64,000 bases of DNA from ZC4RG25 sp023428365 (GTDB lineage Bacteria > Pseudomonadota > Alphaproteobacteria > Rhizobiales > Hyphomicrobiaceae): NCBI GenBank assembly GCA_050283925.1, contig JBNOAI010000001.1, forward strand, positions 434,001 through 498,000, given 5' to 3'. The stretch's first letter is position 1; every line of letters starts with the position of its first letter. This document shows positions 52,591 to 62,912 of the stretch, in pieces. The notes beneath the pieces were generated by a model that had not been told where the DNA came from, did no database searches, and saw only the letters and a program-made list of their open reading frames with translations. Both the position numbers and the translations under genes were made by a program.

Positions 52591-53889
52591 TCACGCGCGG
52601 TGCAAAAACGTTGCGATGAAGAAACCGTCCGTTGCATGCCGTGCCGGAGTGAGCAGCAACGCGTCGTCTCGGCCGCCGGCGGACTCGGGCGGCGTTGGCC
52701 CGAGCAAAGCCTGCCAACGCGCGGCGAAGGGCTCGATTTGATACTCCGGATGGCGCTCAACGAAGGCTGATGCTTGCTGCTGGTTTTCCTCCGGCAGCAG
52801 GGAGCAGGTCACGTAGACGAGGCGTCCGCCCGGACGTACCAGCGACGCACCGAAGTCAAGCACGGCGCGCTGTTCGGCGATCCGGTCGGTGAGGTTCTGC
52901 GGTTTGACGCGCCACTTCGCATCGGGGCGGCGACGCCAAACTCCGGATCCCGTGCATGGGGCGTCGACGAAGACGAGGTCGAACTTAGGTCCGAGCGCCG
53001 TCACGGCATCTTTATCGTCCGCCGTCATGGTCTGGACGTTGCGCGTTCCGGCTCGCTTCAGGCGCTCAAAAATTGGGCGAAGCTGAATGCGGTCGGAGTC
53101 GTAGGCGTAAATCTGGCCGGTGTTCTGCATGATCGCGGACAGGGCCAGCGTCTTGCCACCTGCACCGGCGCACAGGTCCATCACCTGCATGCGCGGACCG
53201 GGGCCAGCGAGCTGTGCGGCCAACTGACTGGCCTCGTCCTGGACCTCCCACCAGCCCTTGCCGTGGCCGGGTTCGACTTCGACGTTCGGCGTCCGCCCCG
53301 CACCCTTCGGTGCCGGAATACGCACGCCGATCGGCGACAGTGCAGTGGCTTCCGCACCAAATTTGTGCAGCGCCTTGAGCACCTTCTCGCGATCGGCCTT
53401 GAGCGTATTGACGCGCAGATCGACCGGCGCACGCTGGGCCAGGGCCTCTCCCTCACGCAGCGCGCCAACCTCGCCAAACACCGACACAAACGACGGCATA
53501 AGCCATTCCGGGATATCGGCGCGGATGTGTGCAGGCGTATCGGCAGGCAGATCGCGCGCGAGGTTGGCGGTTTCATCCGCGCTAGGAGCAGCCAGCGCAT
53601 GTTGAGAGCCGTCGGCGGCTGCGATGACCTGATCGGCCGTCATGCCGAGGGCGAGAGGCGCAGCCGCGAGGACGAGTGCGCGCGTCGCATCGCTGTCCAT
53701 GCGCGCAGCCAGCGACAGGCGGCGGCGCAAAACGTCATAGACCAGATTGCCAATCGCCGCCCGATCGCCCGATCCGGCAAATCTGTGCGACCGGCCCCAA
53801 TCCGCCAGGGCTTGTGCAGCGGGGCGATGCCGGACGGTGATATCGTCCAGCACCTCGACGGCGGCCTGAAGTCGTGCGCCAGGTTTCAT
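52591..53889 (-). CDS. rsmB: RsmB/NOL1/NOP2-family 16S rRNA m5C methyltransferase
   Basis: This SAM-dependent enzyme makes 5-methylcytosine in 16S rRNA, at C967 in Escherichia coli RsmB. It has 432 residues. An N-terminal NusB-like helical domain (about 1-125) precedes the methyltransferase core. Catalytic features are the SAM site VMDLCAGAGGKTLAL, FVDAPCTGSGVWRRRPDAKW with the first Cys, and VTCSLLPEENQQQ with the second Cys. The C-terminal RHATDGFFIATFLHR motif is typical of the family. It is one of several RNA-modifying enzymes in the window. The gene for the MAPEG protein ends 3 bp upstream on the same strand. Confidence 0.9.
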   Translation of the reverse strand: MKPGARLQAAVEVLDDITVRHRPAAQALADWGRSHRFAGSGDRAAIGNLVYDVLRRRLSLAARMDSDATRALVLAAAPLALGMTADQVIAAADGSQHALAAPSADETANLARDLPADTPAHIRADIPEWLMPSFVSVFGEVGALREGEALAQRAPVDLRVNTLKADREKVLKALHKFGAEATALSPIGVRIPAPKGAGRTPNVEVEPGHGKGWWEVQDEASQLAAQLAGPGPRMQVMDLCAGAGGKTLALSAIMQNTGQIYAYDSDRIQLRPIFERLKRAGTRNVQTMTADDKDAVTALGPKFDLVFVDAPCTGSGVWRRRPDAKWRVKPQNLTDRIAEQRAVLDFGASLVRPGGRLVYVTCSLLPEENQQQASAFVERHPEYQIEPFAARWQALLGPTPPESAGGRDDALLLTPARHATDGFFIATFLHRA

Positions 53890-53892
53890 AAT

Positions 53893-54321
53893 TCAAAATC
53901 CAGCGGCGACGACGCGCCAGACGATCAGCACCCACATCACCATTACAGCCATGAAGCCGATCATGAACACCGGGCCGCGCAACATCACAGTGTTGCTCGT
54001 GACATGAATGATCGTGTGGAGGACGCGTGAGGCGACAAACAGCCAGGCCAGTCCGATCATCCAGCCGTCGATGGTGCGCGTGATCAGCGCAAACGCCGCT
54101 GCTGCGAAAAACAGCACCGGAATCTCGAACAGGTTCTTGTAATTATTCGCAGCTTTCAGGGCGGCTTCATTCCAATCCGCATTGGAAGCCAGGGCCAAAT
54201 CCTGAAGGTTTTGGCCACGTTCCTTTTGGGACCGGGCGCGGGCGCGCGCCATGATGAATAGGACGACAAATGCCAGCAGAGCTTGAGCCGCGACGGGAAG
54301 GACGATCAGGTTTTGGGACAT
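53893..54321 (-). CDS. MAPEG-family membrane protein
   Basis: This is a small four-helix membrane protein of 142 residues from ATG 54321. MAPEG proteins include glutathione-dependent transferases and eicosanoid-metabolising enzymes. Helices are at about 7-25 (PVAAQALLAFVVLFIMARAR), 60-75, 79-100 (GWMIGLAWLFVASRVLHTII) and 115-137. The conserved NNYKNLFEIPVLFF and ASRVLHTIIH-SN segments define the family. The start precedes the stop of guaB by 11 bp, and the next gene, rsmB, begins 3 bp after its end, so the three may be cotranscribed. An alternative ATG at 54339 overlaps guaB more. Confidence 0.82.
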   Translation of the reverse strand: MSQNLIVLPVAAQALLAFVVLFIMARARARSQKERGQNLQDLALASNADWNEAALKAANNYKNLFEIPVLFFAAAAFALITRTIDGWMIGLAWLFVASRVLHTIIHVTSNTVMLRGPVFMIGFMAVMVMWVLIVWRVVAAGF

Positions 54322-54331
54322 GATCGCCGGA

Positions 54332-55831
<1,500 letters not shown>

Positions 55832-55986
55832 GGTGCGGGCTCCTCACGGGGGTGAAATGCGTCTCAACACGAAGACGATTTCGGCACGCGCATAGCACGT
55901 GGAGGCCGGTAAAGGAAGCGCATGCGCCAGCTTGGACAGTGCATGGCTGCTGTTCAGTTGGAGGCTGTGTCGCAGGCGCAGGTGGC

Positions 55987-56874
55987 TTATCGGTCGGTGG
56001 CTGGCCGGGCAGCCCGAAGAAGGCGCAGCCCCTGATCCAATCCCACACCTGCAAGGATCAGTGCCAGCCCCGCATAGTCGGTAAAGCTCGGGCGTTCACC
56101 CAGGATCGCGATCGACCCAGTCACGGCGAATATCGGGATGAGCAAAGTTCCGAGGGCCGCGGTCCCACTTGGCACCCGTTCCAGCAGTTCGAACCACAGG
56201 AAATAGGCCAGCGCCAGCGCCAACATGACGTGATAGACGAAGGCTCCCGCGACCATCGGGCTCGACAGATCGACGCGCGGCGTTTCAAAGGCGAGCATCC
56301 CCATGGCGGCAAAGGTAGCTCCGATCCCAAGTTGCCATGCGGTCGTGCCAAGCGGATCGGCAGGCACGCGATGATACTTGGCATAGACGGTGCCCGCCGC
56401 CCACAGGATGGCAGCGCCCAGCACGTAGATGAGGCCTGGTGGAATGCTGCCCGATGCCAGCTCCGGCCAATATGGCTTGGATAGCAGGGTCAAACCCGCA
56501 GCTCCGGACGCCAGTGCCATCGCGCGTAGCCCGTCGATGCGTTCACCTGCGAACATGACGCCGAACAGTGCCGCCCACATCGGCATCGTGAATGTCAGGA
56601 TGGCGGCCCGCGATGACGGCATGGCAAGCTGCGCGAACACCACGAACATGTTGAACCCGGCGACGTTCAGCATCGCCGATATGAAAAGCGAGGTGCGATG
56701 ACCGGCCGGAATGGCCAGTGAGCGGCCGAGGGCCTTTGCCAGCATCGCAAGCAACGCCGCACCAAAACCGAGACCGAGCGCGCGGATCGCCCATGGCGAA
56801 AAGCCCGCGAGGGCTATCTTCACGGCAGGCCAATTGAGCCCCCAGAACAGCGCTGACACCCAAATCCGCCACAA
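55987..56874 (-). CDS. EamA/DMT-family membrane transporter
   Basis: This is a drug/metabolite-type transporter of 295 residues with ten predicted helices in two EamA repeats. The first repeat starts ISALFWGLNWPAVKIAL-like (VSALFWGLNWPAVKIALAGFS) and the second starts ILWAAGTVYAKYHRVPADPL. The end has GSIAILGERPSFTDYAGLALI, the usual final-repeat signature. Family members export amino acids or metabolites. Here the substrate is unknown. The gene ends 12 bp before the rlmE stop, with both on the minus strand, so the two form a pair with rlmE upstream. Confidence 0.87.
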   Translation of the reverse strand: MWRIWVSALFWGLNWPAVKIALAGFSPWAIRALGLGFGAALLAMLAKALGRSLAIPAGHRTSLFISAMLNVAGFNMFVVFAQLAMPSSRAAILTFTMPMWAALFGVMFAGERIDGLRAMALASGAAGLTLLSKPYWPELASGSIPPGLIYVLGAAILWAAGTVYAKYHRVPADPLGTTAWQLGIGATFAAMGMLAFETPRVDLSSPMVAGAFVYHVMLALALAYFLWFELLERVPSGTAALGTLLIPIFAVTGSIAILGERPSFTDYAGLALILAGVGLDQGLRLLRAARPATDR

Positions 56875-56886
56875 GGCGCTATTTCC

Positions 56887-57591
56887 TCAAGCGCGGGCCC
56901 GGAAGCCCATGGCCAGCACGTACAGTTCAGCGCTGTCGGACCGGCTGGCCGGCGGCTTGACGTGGCGGACACTGGTGAAGTCGCGTTTGAGCAGGGCCAG
57001 CAGCGTGTTTTCCGTGCCGCCCTGGAAGACTTTGGCGAGGAAGGTGCCGCCGGGCGCGAGCACCTCGCAGGCGAATTCGGCGGCTGCTTCGGCCAGTCCC
57101 ATGATGCGCAAATGGTCCGTCTTGGTGTGGCCGACTGTTGGGGCCGCCATGTCGGACAGGACGACGTCGGCCCCGCCATCACGCAGTCTGGATTTCAACT
57201 CATCCGGCGCGGAGGGGTCCATGAAATCGAGGCAGAGAACCTCAACGCCGGGCAGCGATTCCATCTCCAGATAATCGATCGCCACAACCTGCCCGCGACC
57301 CTCCAGCGATTTGACCCGATCCGCAGCAATCTGGCTCCAACCGCCGGGAGCGGCGCCGAGGTCGACGACGCGATGGCCGGGCTTCAAGAAGCGGTACTTG
57401 TCGTCCATCTCGATCAACTTGTAGGCCGCGCGTGAGCGGAAGCCGTCGCGCTGGGCCGCGGCGACATACGGATCGTTGAGCTGACGCTCAAGCCAACGCC
57501 GCGAGGATGGCTTGCGGTGCTTCGTGCTTTGCACGCGAACTTTGAGCTGGCGGGGTTTGCCTTGACCGCTGCGCGTCGGTGTCTTGACCAT
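56887..57591 (-). CDS. rlmE: RlmE (RrmJ/FtsJ) 23S rRNA 2'-O-methyltransferase
   Basis: RlmE methylates the 2'-hydroxyl of U2552 in 23S rRNA and is heat-induced in many bacteria. The protein has 234 residues, including a basic N-terminal tail of about 30 residues. The K-D-K-E catalytic tetrad is recognisable: Lys in SRAAYKLIEMD, Asp in VVLSDMAAPTVGHT, Lys in TFLAKVFQGG and Glu in SAELYVLAMGF. The SAM site is VVDLGAAPGGWSQIA. It follows the Ppx/GppA gene after 45 bp on the same strand, a common arrangement in alphaproteobacteria. Confidence 0.95.
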   Translation of the reverse strand: MVKTPTRSGQGKPRQLKVRVQSTKHRKPSSRRWLERQLNDPYVAAAQRDGFRSRAAYKLIEMDDKYRFLKPGHRVVDLGAAPGGWSQIAADRVKSLEGRGQVVAIDYLEMESLPGVEVLCLDFMDPSAPDELKSRLRDGGADVVLSDMAAPTVGHTKTDHLRIMGLAEAAAEFACEVLAPGGTFLAKVFQGGTENTLLALLKRDFTSVRHVKPPASRSDSAELYVLAMGFRARA

Positions 57592-57636
57592 GGGGCTTTC
57601 CAGAAAGGGCTCTCGGTAGGATAACGCCGAGATCGC

Positions 57637-58875
57637 TCAGGCAGGCCGATGATCGCGCCGTGGGGCGCCGCGATAGTGGCCATCCTCAGCCATCATGGTG
57701 GCGAGCATGCCTTCCCGCAAGCCGCGATCGGCGACGCGCAGGCGCTTGGCTGGCCACATCCGCATTAACGCTTCGAGGATTGCGCATCCGGCCAATACCA
57801 ATTCGGCGCGGTCCTTGCCGATACACGGTTCGGCGATTCGCTCTTCGTGCGTACGTGCCAGAAGGTCATAAGTGACCGCGCGCGCCTCCGCGCTTTCCAG
57901 CCAGCATCCATCCACCCGGTTGCGGTCGTAGCGGGGAAGGCCGAGCCGAATTCCGGCGACGGTGGTCACGGTGCCGGACGTTCCGAGCATGTGCGAGCGG
58001 CCGTGCTCCACGCGATCACGGAACCGATGGCGTTCCTCGAACGGCCTAAGCAGATCCGTGACGCTGTCGACCATCGACTCGAACCCGGCCGGGGTCAGTT
58101 GCTTGCTGCCGAAGCGTTCGGCCAATGTCACGACCCCGACGGGTAACGAGGTCCAGGCGGCGATACAATTCGTGACCTCAAGACGGTCGCCAAGTGAACG
58201 CCGCCACGTGCCGCGCCTGCGCGCGAGATCGAGCCACACGAGTTCCGACGAGCCGCCGCCGATGTCGAACACCAGGGCGAGATCCGAGTCGATATCCAGC
58301 AAAGTGGCGCATCCGGAGACAGCCAGTTTGGCCTCGGACTCGCGCGACAGGATCTCGATGGACAGGCCCAGTTCCTTGTCGATGCGATCCAGGAATGCGG
58401 GTCCGTTGCTGGCGACCCGGCACGCTTCGGTCGCAACGAGGCGGGATCGCGCAACGCTGTGACGGCGCATCTTTGCGGCGCAGACCTTGAGGGCGTCCCA
58501 CGTGCGGTTCATCGCGGCGTCACCGAGATGACCGGACGCACTCACACCCTCGCCGAGACGAATGATTCTGGAGAAGGCATCGACGACGAGAAAGCCGCGA
58601 CGCGATGGCCGTGCGACGAGCAGCCTGCAGTTGTTGGTGCCAAGATCGAGCGCGGCGTAGACGCGCGTGGGTGTATCCGTATCGGTGCGGCCGTTCGAAA
58701 CAGCCGGAGCTTCTGATCCGTTGTGCAGATGCCAGCCATTGGATTGGATCGGTGTGGCACTCTGCGCTGTCGGCGCACTTGTGCTGGCGTGCGCGCCAGC
58801 GGAACGTGATTGCGTCTCCGCTGTGGCGACCGGGTCGATCTCGTCGCTCGATCCCTCCACGGCTTTCCCCAGCAC
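57637..58875 (-). CDS. Ppx/GppA phosphatase family protein
   Basis: This is an exopolyphosphatase or guanosine-pentaphosphatase-type hydrolase of the actin-like ATPase fold. From GTG 58875 it has 412 residues, but the first 70 are low-complexity and the true start may be later. The fold begins VYAALDLGTNNCRLLVA with the phosphate-1 loop. It continues with IIRLGEGVSASGHLGDAAM, VFDIGGGSSELVWLD (phosphate-2 loop) and MLGTSGTVTTVAGI. Ppx/GppA enzymes degrade polyphosphate or convert pppGpp to ppGpp. Which activity applies cannot be decided. It lies upstream of rlmE in an operon and is divergent from the M15 peptidase gene. Confidence 0.88.
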   Translation of the reverse strand: MLGKAVEGSSDEIDPVATAETQSRSAGAHASTSAPTAQSATPIQSNGWHLHNGSEAPAVSNGRTDTDTPTRVYAALDLGTNNCRLLVARPSRRGFLVVDAFSRIIRLGEGVSASGHLGDAAMNRTWDALKVCAAKMRRHSVARSRLVATEACRVASNGPAFLDRIDKELGLSIEILSRESEAKLAVSGCATLLDIDSDLALVFDIGGGSSELVWLDLARRRGTWRRSLGDRLEVTNCIAAWTSLPVGVVTLAERFGSKQLTPAGFESMVDSVTDLLRPFEERHRFRDRVEHGRSHMLGTSGTVTTVAGIRLGLPRYDRNRVDGCWLESAEARAVTYDLLARTHEERIAEPCIGKDRAELVLAGCAILEALMRMWPAKRLRVADRGLREGMLATMMAEDGHYRGAPRRDHRPA

Positions 58876-58985
58876 CTGGCTTCAAACTGTCCACACGCAA
58901 ATTCAGCATGCGGACCGACAGATCATCAGGCGTCATCTGGTCCAAATTCTTAATGACTACTGTAGCAGCTTCGGGCGGGGGGTAA

Positions 58986-59849
58986 ATGCCTCCTTTCGTG
59001 TATTACTCGAAGGCCTACCGCCAGCCTGTGGGAAGTCCGTTGTTACGTGCGCGCGACATCATGTCCATGGCCGTTTGGAATTGGGTTCTAGCAGCCTGTG
59101 TTGCTGCGGTTCTGGTAGTTTTTGCGCGTCCGGATGACGCTGGCGCAGACACCGGACGCCTCGATCGGTTGCTGAAGGCCTATCCCGATCATCTCGAACG
59201 CATTGATGGAAACACGCTCATCTGGCGAAACGGCACGCGGATGTCGCTCGACGATGGCCGAGGTGCGAAATCGTTCGAGGACTGGCTCAAAGATCCGGAT
59301 ATCGAGGATATGCTTGCGCAGCCCTATCCGCGCGGTGGCTCTGCCTCTCCGCCAGCACGGAACTCCGATCCCGGTCGCGCCCGCAATGCCGCCTTCTTCA
59401 GAGCGATGTACGGAGACTGCACGAAGGGCGAAGTCGCGCGGCGGCTGGTCGATGTTATCTGGTTGCCCAAGAAGGCGGGGCAGCGTTTGAAGGTGACGAC
59501 CGTCAACAATGTCGCAGCTCGGCTGGAGGCCGTCTCGCGTGAGCTCGACGCGCTGCCTGCGCGCTTCGATGTTTATCTTGCCCCTTCGGCTGGAACCTAC
59601 AACTGCAGGCCAATCGCGGGCACCTCACAGTTATCCGCGCATGGCTATGGCATAGCGATCGACATCGCCTTGAAGCACGCCGATTACTGGCGCTGGTCGA
59701 AATCGACAGCCGGCGGTCAGTTGCCCTACCGAAACGCGATCCCGCTCGAGATCGTCCGCATTTTCGAGAAGCACGGGTTCATCTGGGGTGGCGCCTGGTA
59801 CCACTACGACACCATGCACTTCGAGTACCGGCCGGAGCTGCTGCAGTAG
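58986..59849 (+). CDS. M15-family peptidase (D-alanyl-D-alanine carboxypeptidase-like)
   Basis: This is an exported zinc peptidase of 287 residues that probably trims peptidoglycan stem peptides. A membrane or signal segment is at about 30-48 (VWNWVLAACVAAVLVVFAR). The M15 (VanY/peptidase_M15_4) metal site is SAHGYGIAIDI, with His219 and Asp226, and the final His in YDTMHFEYRPELL. The middle contains a Trp/Asp-rich substrate region (DDGRGAKSFEDWLKDPDIED). Start ATG 58986 has GGGGGG upstream; ATG 59061 would also keep the membrane segment. It lies upstream of tRNA-Gln. Confidence 0.83.
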   Translation: MPPFVYYSKAYRQPVGSPLLRARDIMSMAVWNWVLAACVAAVLVVFARPDDAGADTGRLDRLLKAYPDHLERIDGNTLIWRNGTRMSLDDGRGAKSFEDWLKDPDIEDMLAQPYPRGGSASPPARNSDPGRARNAAFFRAMYGDCTKGEVARRLVDVIWLPKKAGQRLKVTTVNNVAARLEAVSRELDALPARFDVYLAPSAGTYNCRPIAGTSQLSAHGYGIAIDIALKHADYWRWSKSTAGGQLPYRNAIPLEIVRIFEKHGFIWGGAWYHYDTMHFEYRPELLQ

Positions 59850-59949
59850 AGCCCGGACCCGCCACACGCCTCTCCGGCTTGCCTTGCAGTCTTTATATCA
59901 AGCTGTTATAGGCTCCCCGCGCGCTGTAAGATGGCGCGACCCAAGGCAT

Positions 59950-60023
59950 TGGGGGATAGTTTAACGGTAGAACAGCGGACTCTGACTCCGCTAGTCGTGG
60001 TTCGAATCCACGTCCCCCAGCCA
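59950..60023 (+). tRNA. tRNA-Gln (anticodon CTG)
   Basis: The 74-nt gene folds as a cloverleaf. The acceptor is TGGGGGA with TCCCCCA, and the anticodon loop CTCTGAC lies between GCGGA and TCCGC, giving anticodon CTG. The T arm is CGTGG-TTCGAAT-CCACG, the discriminator is G and CCA is encoded. It stands between the M15 peptidase and SH3-domain genes. Confidence 0.95.
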
Positions 60024-60169
60024 GCACTTAAGTGGCCGAATTCCTTTCCATACTCCTTGTCGCATTCTCTCCCGGGACGAGATTGTTCGGTTCGCCGACG
60101 GAAAGTCGGCCGAGCGAACGTTCTGTCATGACCGGGGAGTTCGCACTCGGAGCAATCAATGGGGAAATC

Positions 60170-60739
60170 ATGAGAAAATATGCCTTGTTCGGCACACTCG
60201 CAGGGTTGGCGATGATGGGCATTGCCGCTGTAGCAAATGCGGCACCTGGATTCTCGACGGCCAACGTGAACATTCGAACCGGACCCGATACCGAGTTTCC
60301 GAGTGTCGGGGTCATCCCGGAAGGTGACGTGGTCGACGTCCGCGGCTGTCTGAGGGACGAATCCTGGTGCGACGTCATATGGGCAGGCAATCGTGGCTGG
60401 GTCTTCAGCGAGTACCTAGCATTCGATTATCGCGGGGAGCCAACCCCGCTGCCAGACATCGGGCTATCCGTGTTCCGGATTCCGGTGGTGAGCTTTGTCG
60501 GCGTGGATTACTGGCGCCGTCACTATGTCGGCCGTCCCTGGTACAATGAACGTGATCGGTGGACACGATACAAGCCGCGTCCACGTGTCGGCTGGCGCGC
60601 ACCGCCCCCCGGCCCGCGCAATCCGGGTTGGTGGCGATCGGGCTATAAGGTCCATCCGGGCATGCGTCCGCCCCCAGATCGGGGCTGGAAGCGCCCATCC
60701 CGCCATGATGGACCGCGCCAAGACGGGCATCGCCGCTAG
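60170..60739 (+). CDS. Secreted bacterial SH3-domain protein
   Basis: This is an exported protein of 189 residues. I chose ATG 60170 because GGGGAAAT precedes it and a signal peptide follows (GTLAGLAMMGIAAVANA, cleavage near AAP). The first half is an SH3b domain (about 25-90) with the usual STANVNIRTGPDTEFPSVGV, GDVVDVRGC and NRGWVFSEYLAF. The two Cys residues in GCLRDESWCD may form a disulfide. The second half is Pro/Arg/Trp-rich (YWRRHYVGRPWYNERDRW and PPPGPRNPGWW). SH3b domains bind cell-wall peptides. A terminator follows 11 bp after the stop. Confidence 0.85.
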   Translation: MRKYALFGTLAGLAMMGIAAVANAAPGFSTANVNIRTGPDTEFPSVGVIPEGDVVDVRGCLRDESWCDVIWAGNRGWVFSEYLAFDYRGEPTPLPDIGLSVFRIPVVSFVGVDYWRRHYVGRPWYNERDRWTRYKPRPRVGWRAPPPGPRNPGWWRSGYKVHPGMRPPPDRGWKRPSRHDGPRQDGHRR

Positions 60740-61123
60740 AAATTTTTCGAGGGGTGGGGCGTAAGCTCCACCCCTTTTTCGAAACGGCCGTTCTGCCAGC
60801 CAGATCGCCGCAGGTTCCCAAACATCCCATCGCCGGATTGAGTGGCATTTAACCCACGGAAGACCGGTAGCCTTCGATAGGGTTAATCGCGCGCCCATCC
60901 CCAAATTGCTGAGATCACGGCGTGAGATGCGCGGCCGACCATCGTGTCGGGCCGTTATGACGCGTGACCATGGCTCACACGTATTTCGAATGCCATGTTG
61001 GGGCCACAGTGCTGCCTTTCTGTCCTTTGCATAGATCATGGGATATGCGCTCGGTGCATAGTGTGATCCGTGCTGTCAGCAAATGCGGATCTCGATCTTC
61101 AACCTTGCTCTCGACAATCAAGG
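60740..61123. other. Intergenic region before the HWE kinase gene
   Basis: This 384-bp region holds the terminator of the SH3-domain gene and then no recognisable gene, repeat or operator. The start of the kinase gene is uncertain, so some of the right end may be coding. Confidence 0.45.
60751..60779 (+). terminator. Rho-independent terminator of the SH3-domain gene
   Basis: GGGGTGG and CCACCCC pair, extended by three inner pairs to a GTAA tetraloop, and TTTTT follows directly. It lies 11 bp after the stop codon. Confidence 0.9.
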
Positions 61124-62878
61124 ATGGCTTACTTGGGTCTGCAGATAATCAGACCGACAGCATCTTTTATGCCTGCGTGGTTACCCTCGCTCCGGCGTGA
61201 ATATGCGCTGGGCACACTGCTGGGCTTCGTGATCGTGGCCGCGCTCATGCCGCTGATCCTGGTCGGAGGATTGGGGATCTATCGGTTTGCTGAAACCGAG
61301 CGCGTGTCGGAAATGAAGCGCGTCTCAAGTTTGGCCGCCAGTCTGTCCCAAGCATTGGATCGCGAATTGCGCGGCTTTCTGGACGCAGCCGAAATTCTTG
61401 CCGGCCAACCTCATTTGCAAACCGGCAATATTGCCGCGTTCGAGCGCGTTGCCAGAGAAGCGGCCGCAAAGGCTGACGGTCACTTCGTTCTCATCGATAG
61501 ATCTCTCAATCAGGTCGTCAACACGCGTACCATGCCGGGGGCTCCACTGCCTAAAACGGGCAATCCTGATGGTGTTCGCGAGGTGTTTGAAACCGGCCGT
61601 GCGACGGTCGGGGGGCTTGGGCGTGGCGCTGTTGCCAATCGATTGCTGTTTGCGGTGCTGGTGCCCATTTCAGTAAATTCGCAAGTTCGTTACGTGCTGG
61701 CGTATGCGCCGCGCAGTGATGCGGTCGTTGAGATCGTCAGGCAAAGCTTTCTTCCAGAAGACTGGTTCGCAGCCGTACTGGATCGAGATGGCCGTATCCT
61801 TGCCCGATCATCGCGGCATGAAGAGTTTTTCGGTCGGCTTGCCTCCGATGACTTCGTTTCCAGGCTTGCCGCTCCGCAGGACCTGATCGTGACCACCGAT
61901 CTCGAGGGGCGCCGGTCCGTCACGGCCCATCACAAGACGGAGCTGAGCCAGTGGCGAGCCGTCGTCTGGGTTCCGGATGCGATCCTCTCTGCCCCCGTCA
62001 ATAAAGTTTTCTATCTTACTTTGTTCATGGCCGCACTCGCACTGGCGCTGTCCCTCAGCGCGGCCGTTCTGGCTGGACGTATGATCCAGCATCCGGCGCG
62101 CAGCGTGGTGAGAGCAGCCAAGGCGCTGGGTGAAGGTCGACCGGTGAGTGTTGCACCAACGCTCATGCGTGAAGCGAACATCGTCGTTGGCACGCTTGCT
62201 GAAGCGTCACGTACGATTGCTGCCCGGGAAGGCGCGCTGCGCGAAAGCGAGCAGAGAACGCGTTTTGTGATGCGGGAGCTTTCGCATCGGTCGAAGAACC
62301 TGCTCGCGATCGTCCAGGCAATGGCACGGCAAACGGCGCGGGCGTCAGGCGATTACAACGAATTTCAGGAACGTTTCGGCGATCGCATTGCAAGCCTTGC
62401 TCGGTCGCAGGATCTTCTCGTGCATCACGATTGGAATGGTATCGGTGTTGGCGATCTTGTCTCAACGCAACTGGCGCCGTTCATCGGCTCGGATCAGAGC
62501 CGTCTCTCCGTCACCGGCCCCGCTGTAATTCTACAGCCGGAAGCGGCGCAGACGATCGGCATGGCATTGCATGAACTCGCCACCAACGCCTCGAAGTATG
62601 GCGCACTGTCGATTCCCTCCGGACGCGTGCTCGTGGCATGGGAGGTGAAGCCTGGTGCTGACGGGGATGCGCGTTTCCAGATGCGCTGGCAGGAAGTGGG
62701 TGGGCCGGCTGTCGAAAAGCCGACACGTGTAGGATTTGGCCATAGCGTGGTCGAGCGGATGGTTGCTGCAAGCCTCGACGGTCAGGCGCAATTGCAGTGG
62801 AAGGCGGACGGAGTTGTCTGGAGCCTCGATGTGCCCGGCAGCTGGCTGGCTGGCGCTCCTCAGAACGCCAAAACCTGA
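61124..62878 (+). CDS. HWE-family sensor histidine kinase, membrane-bound
   Basis: This sensor kinase is about 584 residues from ATG 61124; ATG 61169 and GTG 61070 are other possible starts. Two membrane helices (ALGTLLGFVIVAALMPLILV and YLTLFMAALALALSLSAAVL) flank a periplasmic sensor of about 250 residues resembling a dCACHE fold. After a HAMP-like linker the HWE kinase domain carries the phospho-His in RELSHRSKNLLAIVQAMARQ. The HWE N-box is HELATNASKYGAL, and the hallmark Trp-x-Glu is in MRWQEVGGP. HWE kinases are common in Rhizobiales and often control stress responses. No response regulator gene is adjacent, so the partner is elsewhere. Confidence 0.88.
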   Translation: MAYLGLQIIRPTASFMPAWLPSLRREYALGTLLGFVIVAALMPLILVGGLGIYRFAETERVSEMKRVSSLAASLSQALDRELRGFLDAAEILAGQPHLQTGNIAAFERVAREAAAKADGHFVLIDRSLNQVVNTRTMPGAPLPKTGNPDGVREVFETGRATVGGLGRGAVANRLLFAVLVPISVNSQVRYVLAYAPRSDAVVEIVRQSFLPEDWFAAVLDRDGRILARSSRHEEFFGRLASDDFVSRLAAPQDLIVTTDLEGRRSVTAHHKTELSQWRAVVWVPDAILSAPVNKVFYLTLFMAALALALSLSAAVLAGRMIQHPARSVVRAAKALGEGRPVSVAPTLMREANIVVGTLAEASRTIAAREGALRESEQRTRFVMRELSHRSKNLLAIVQAMARQTARASGDYNEFQERFGDRIASLARSQDLLVHHDWNGIGVGDLVSTQLAPFIGSDQSRLSVTGPAVILQPEAAQTIGMALHELATNASKYGALSIPSGRVLVAWEVKPGADGDARFQMRWQEVGGPAVEKPTRVGFGHSVVERMVAASLDGQAQLQWKADGVVWSLDVPGSWLAGAPQNAKT

Positions 62879-62912
62879 ACGCGATGAGTTTCATTCGCGA
62901 TTGAGCGAAAAT

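Noticed and set aside
52774..54030. 418-codon open frame antisense to rsmB
   Set aside because: The minus strand carries complete RsmB motifs, and the antisense product has none.
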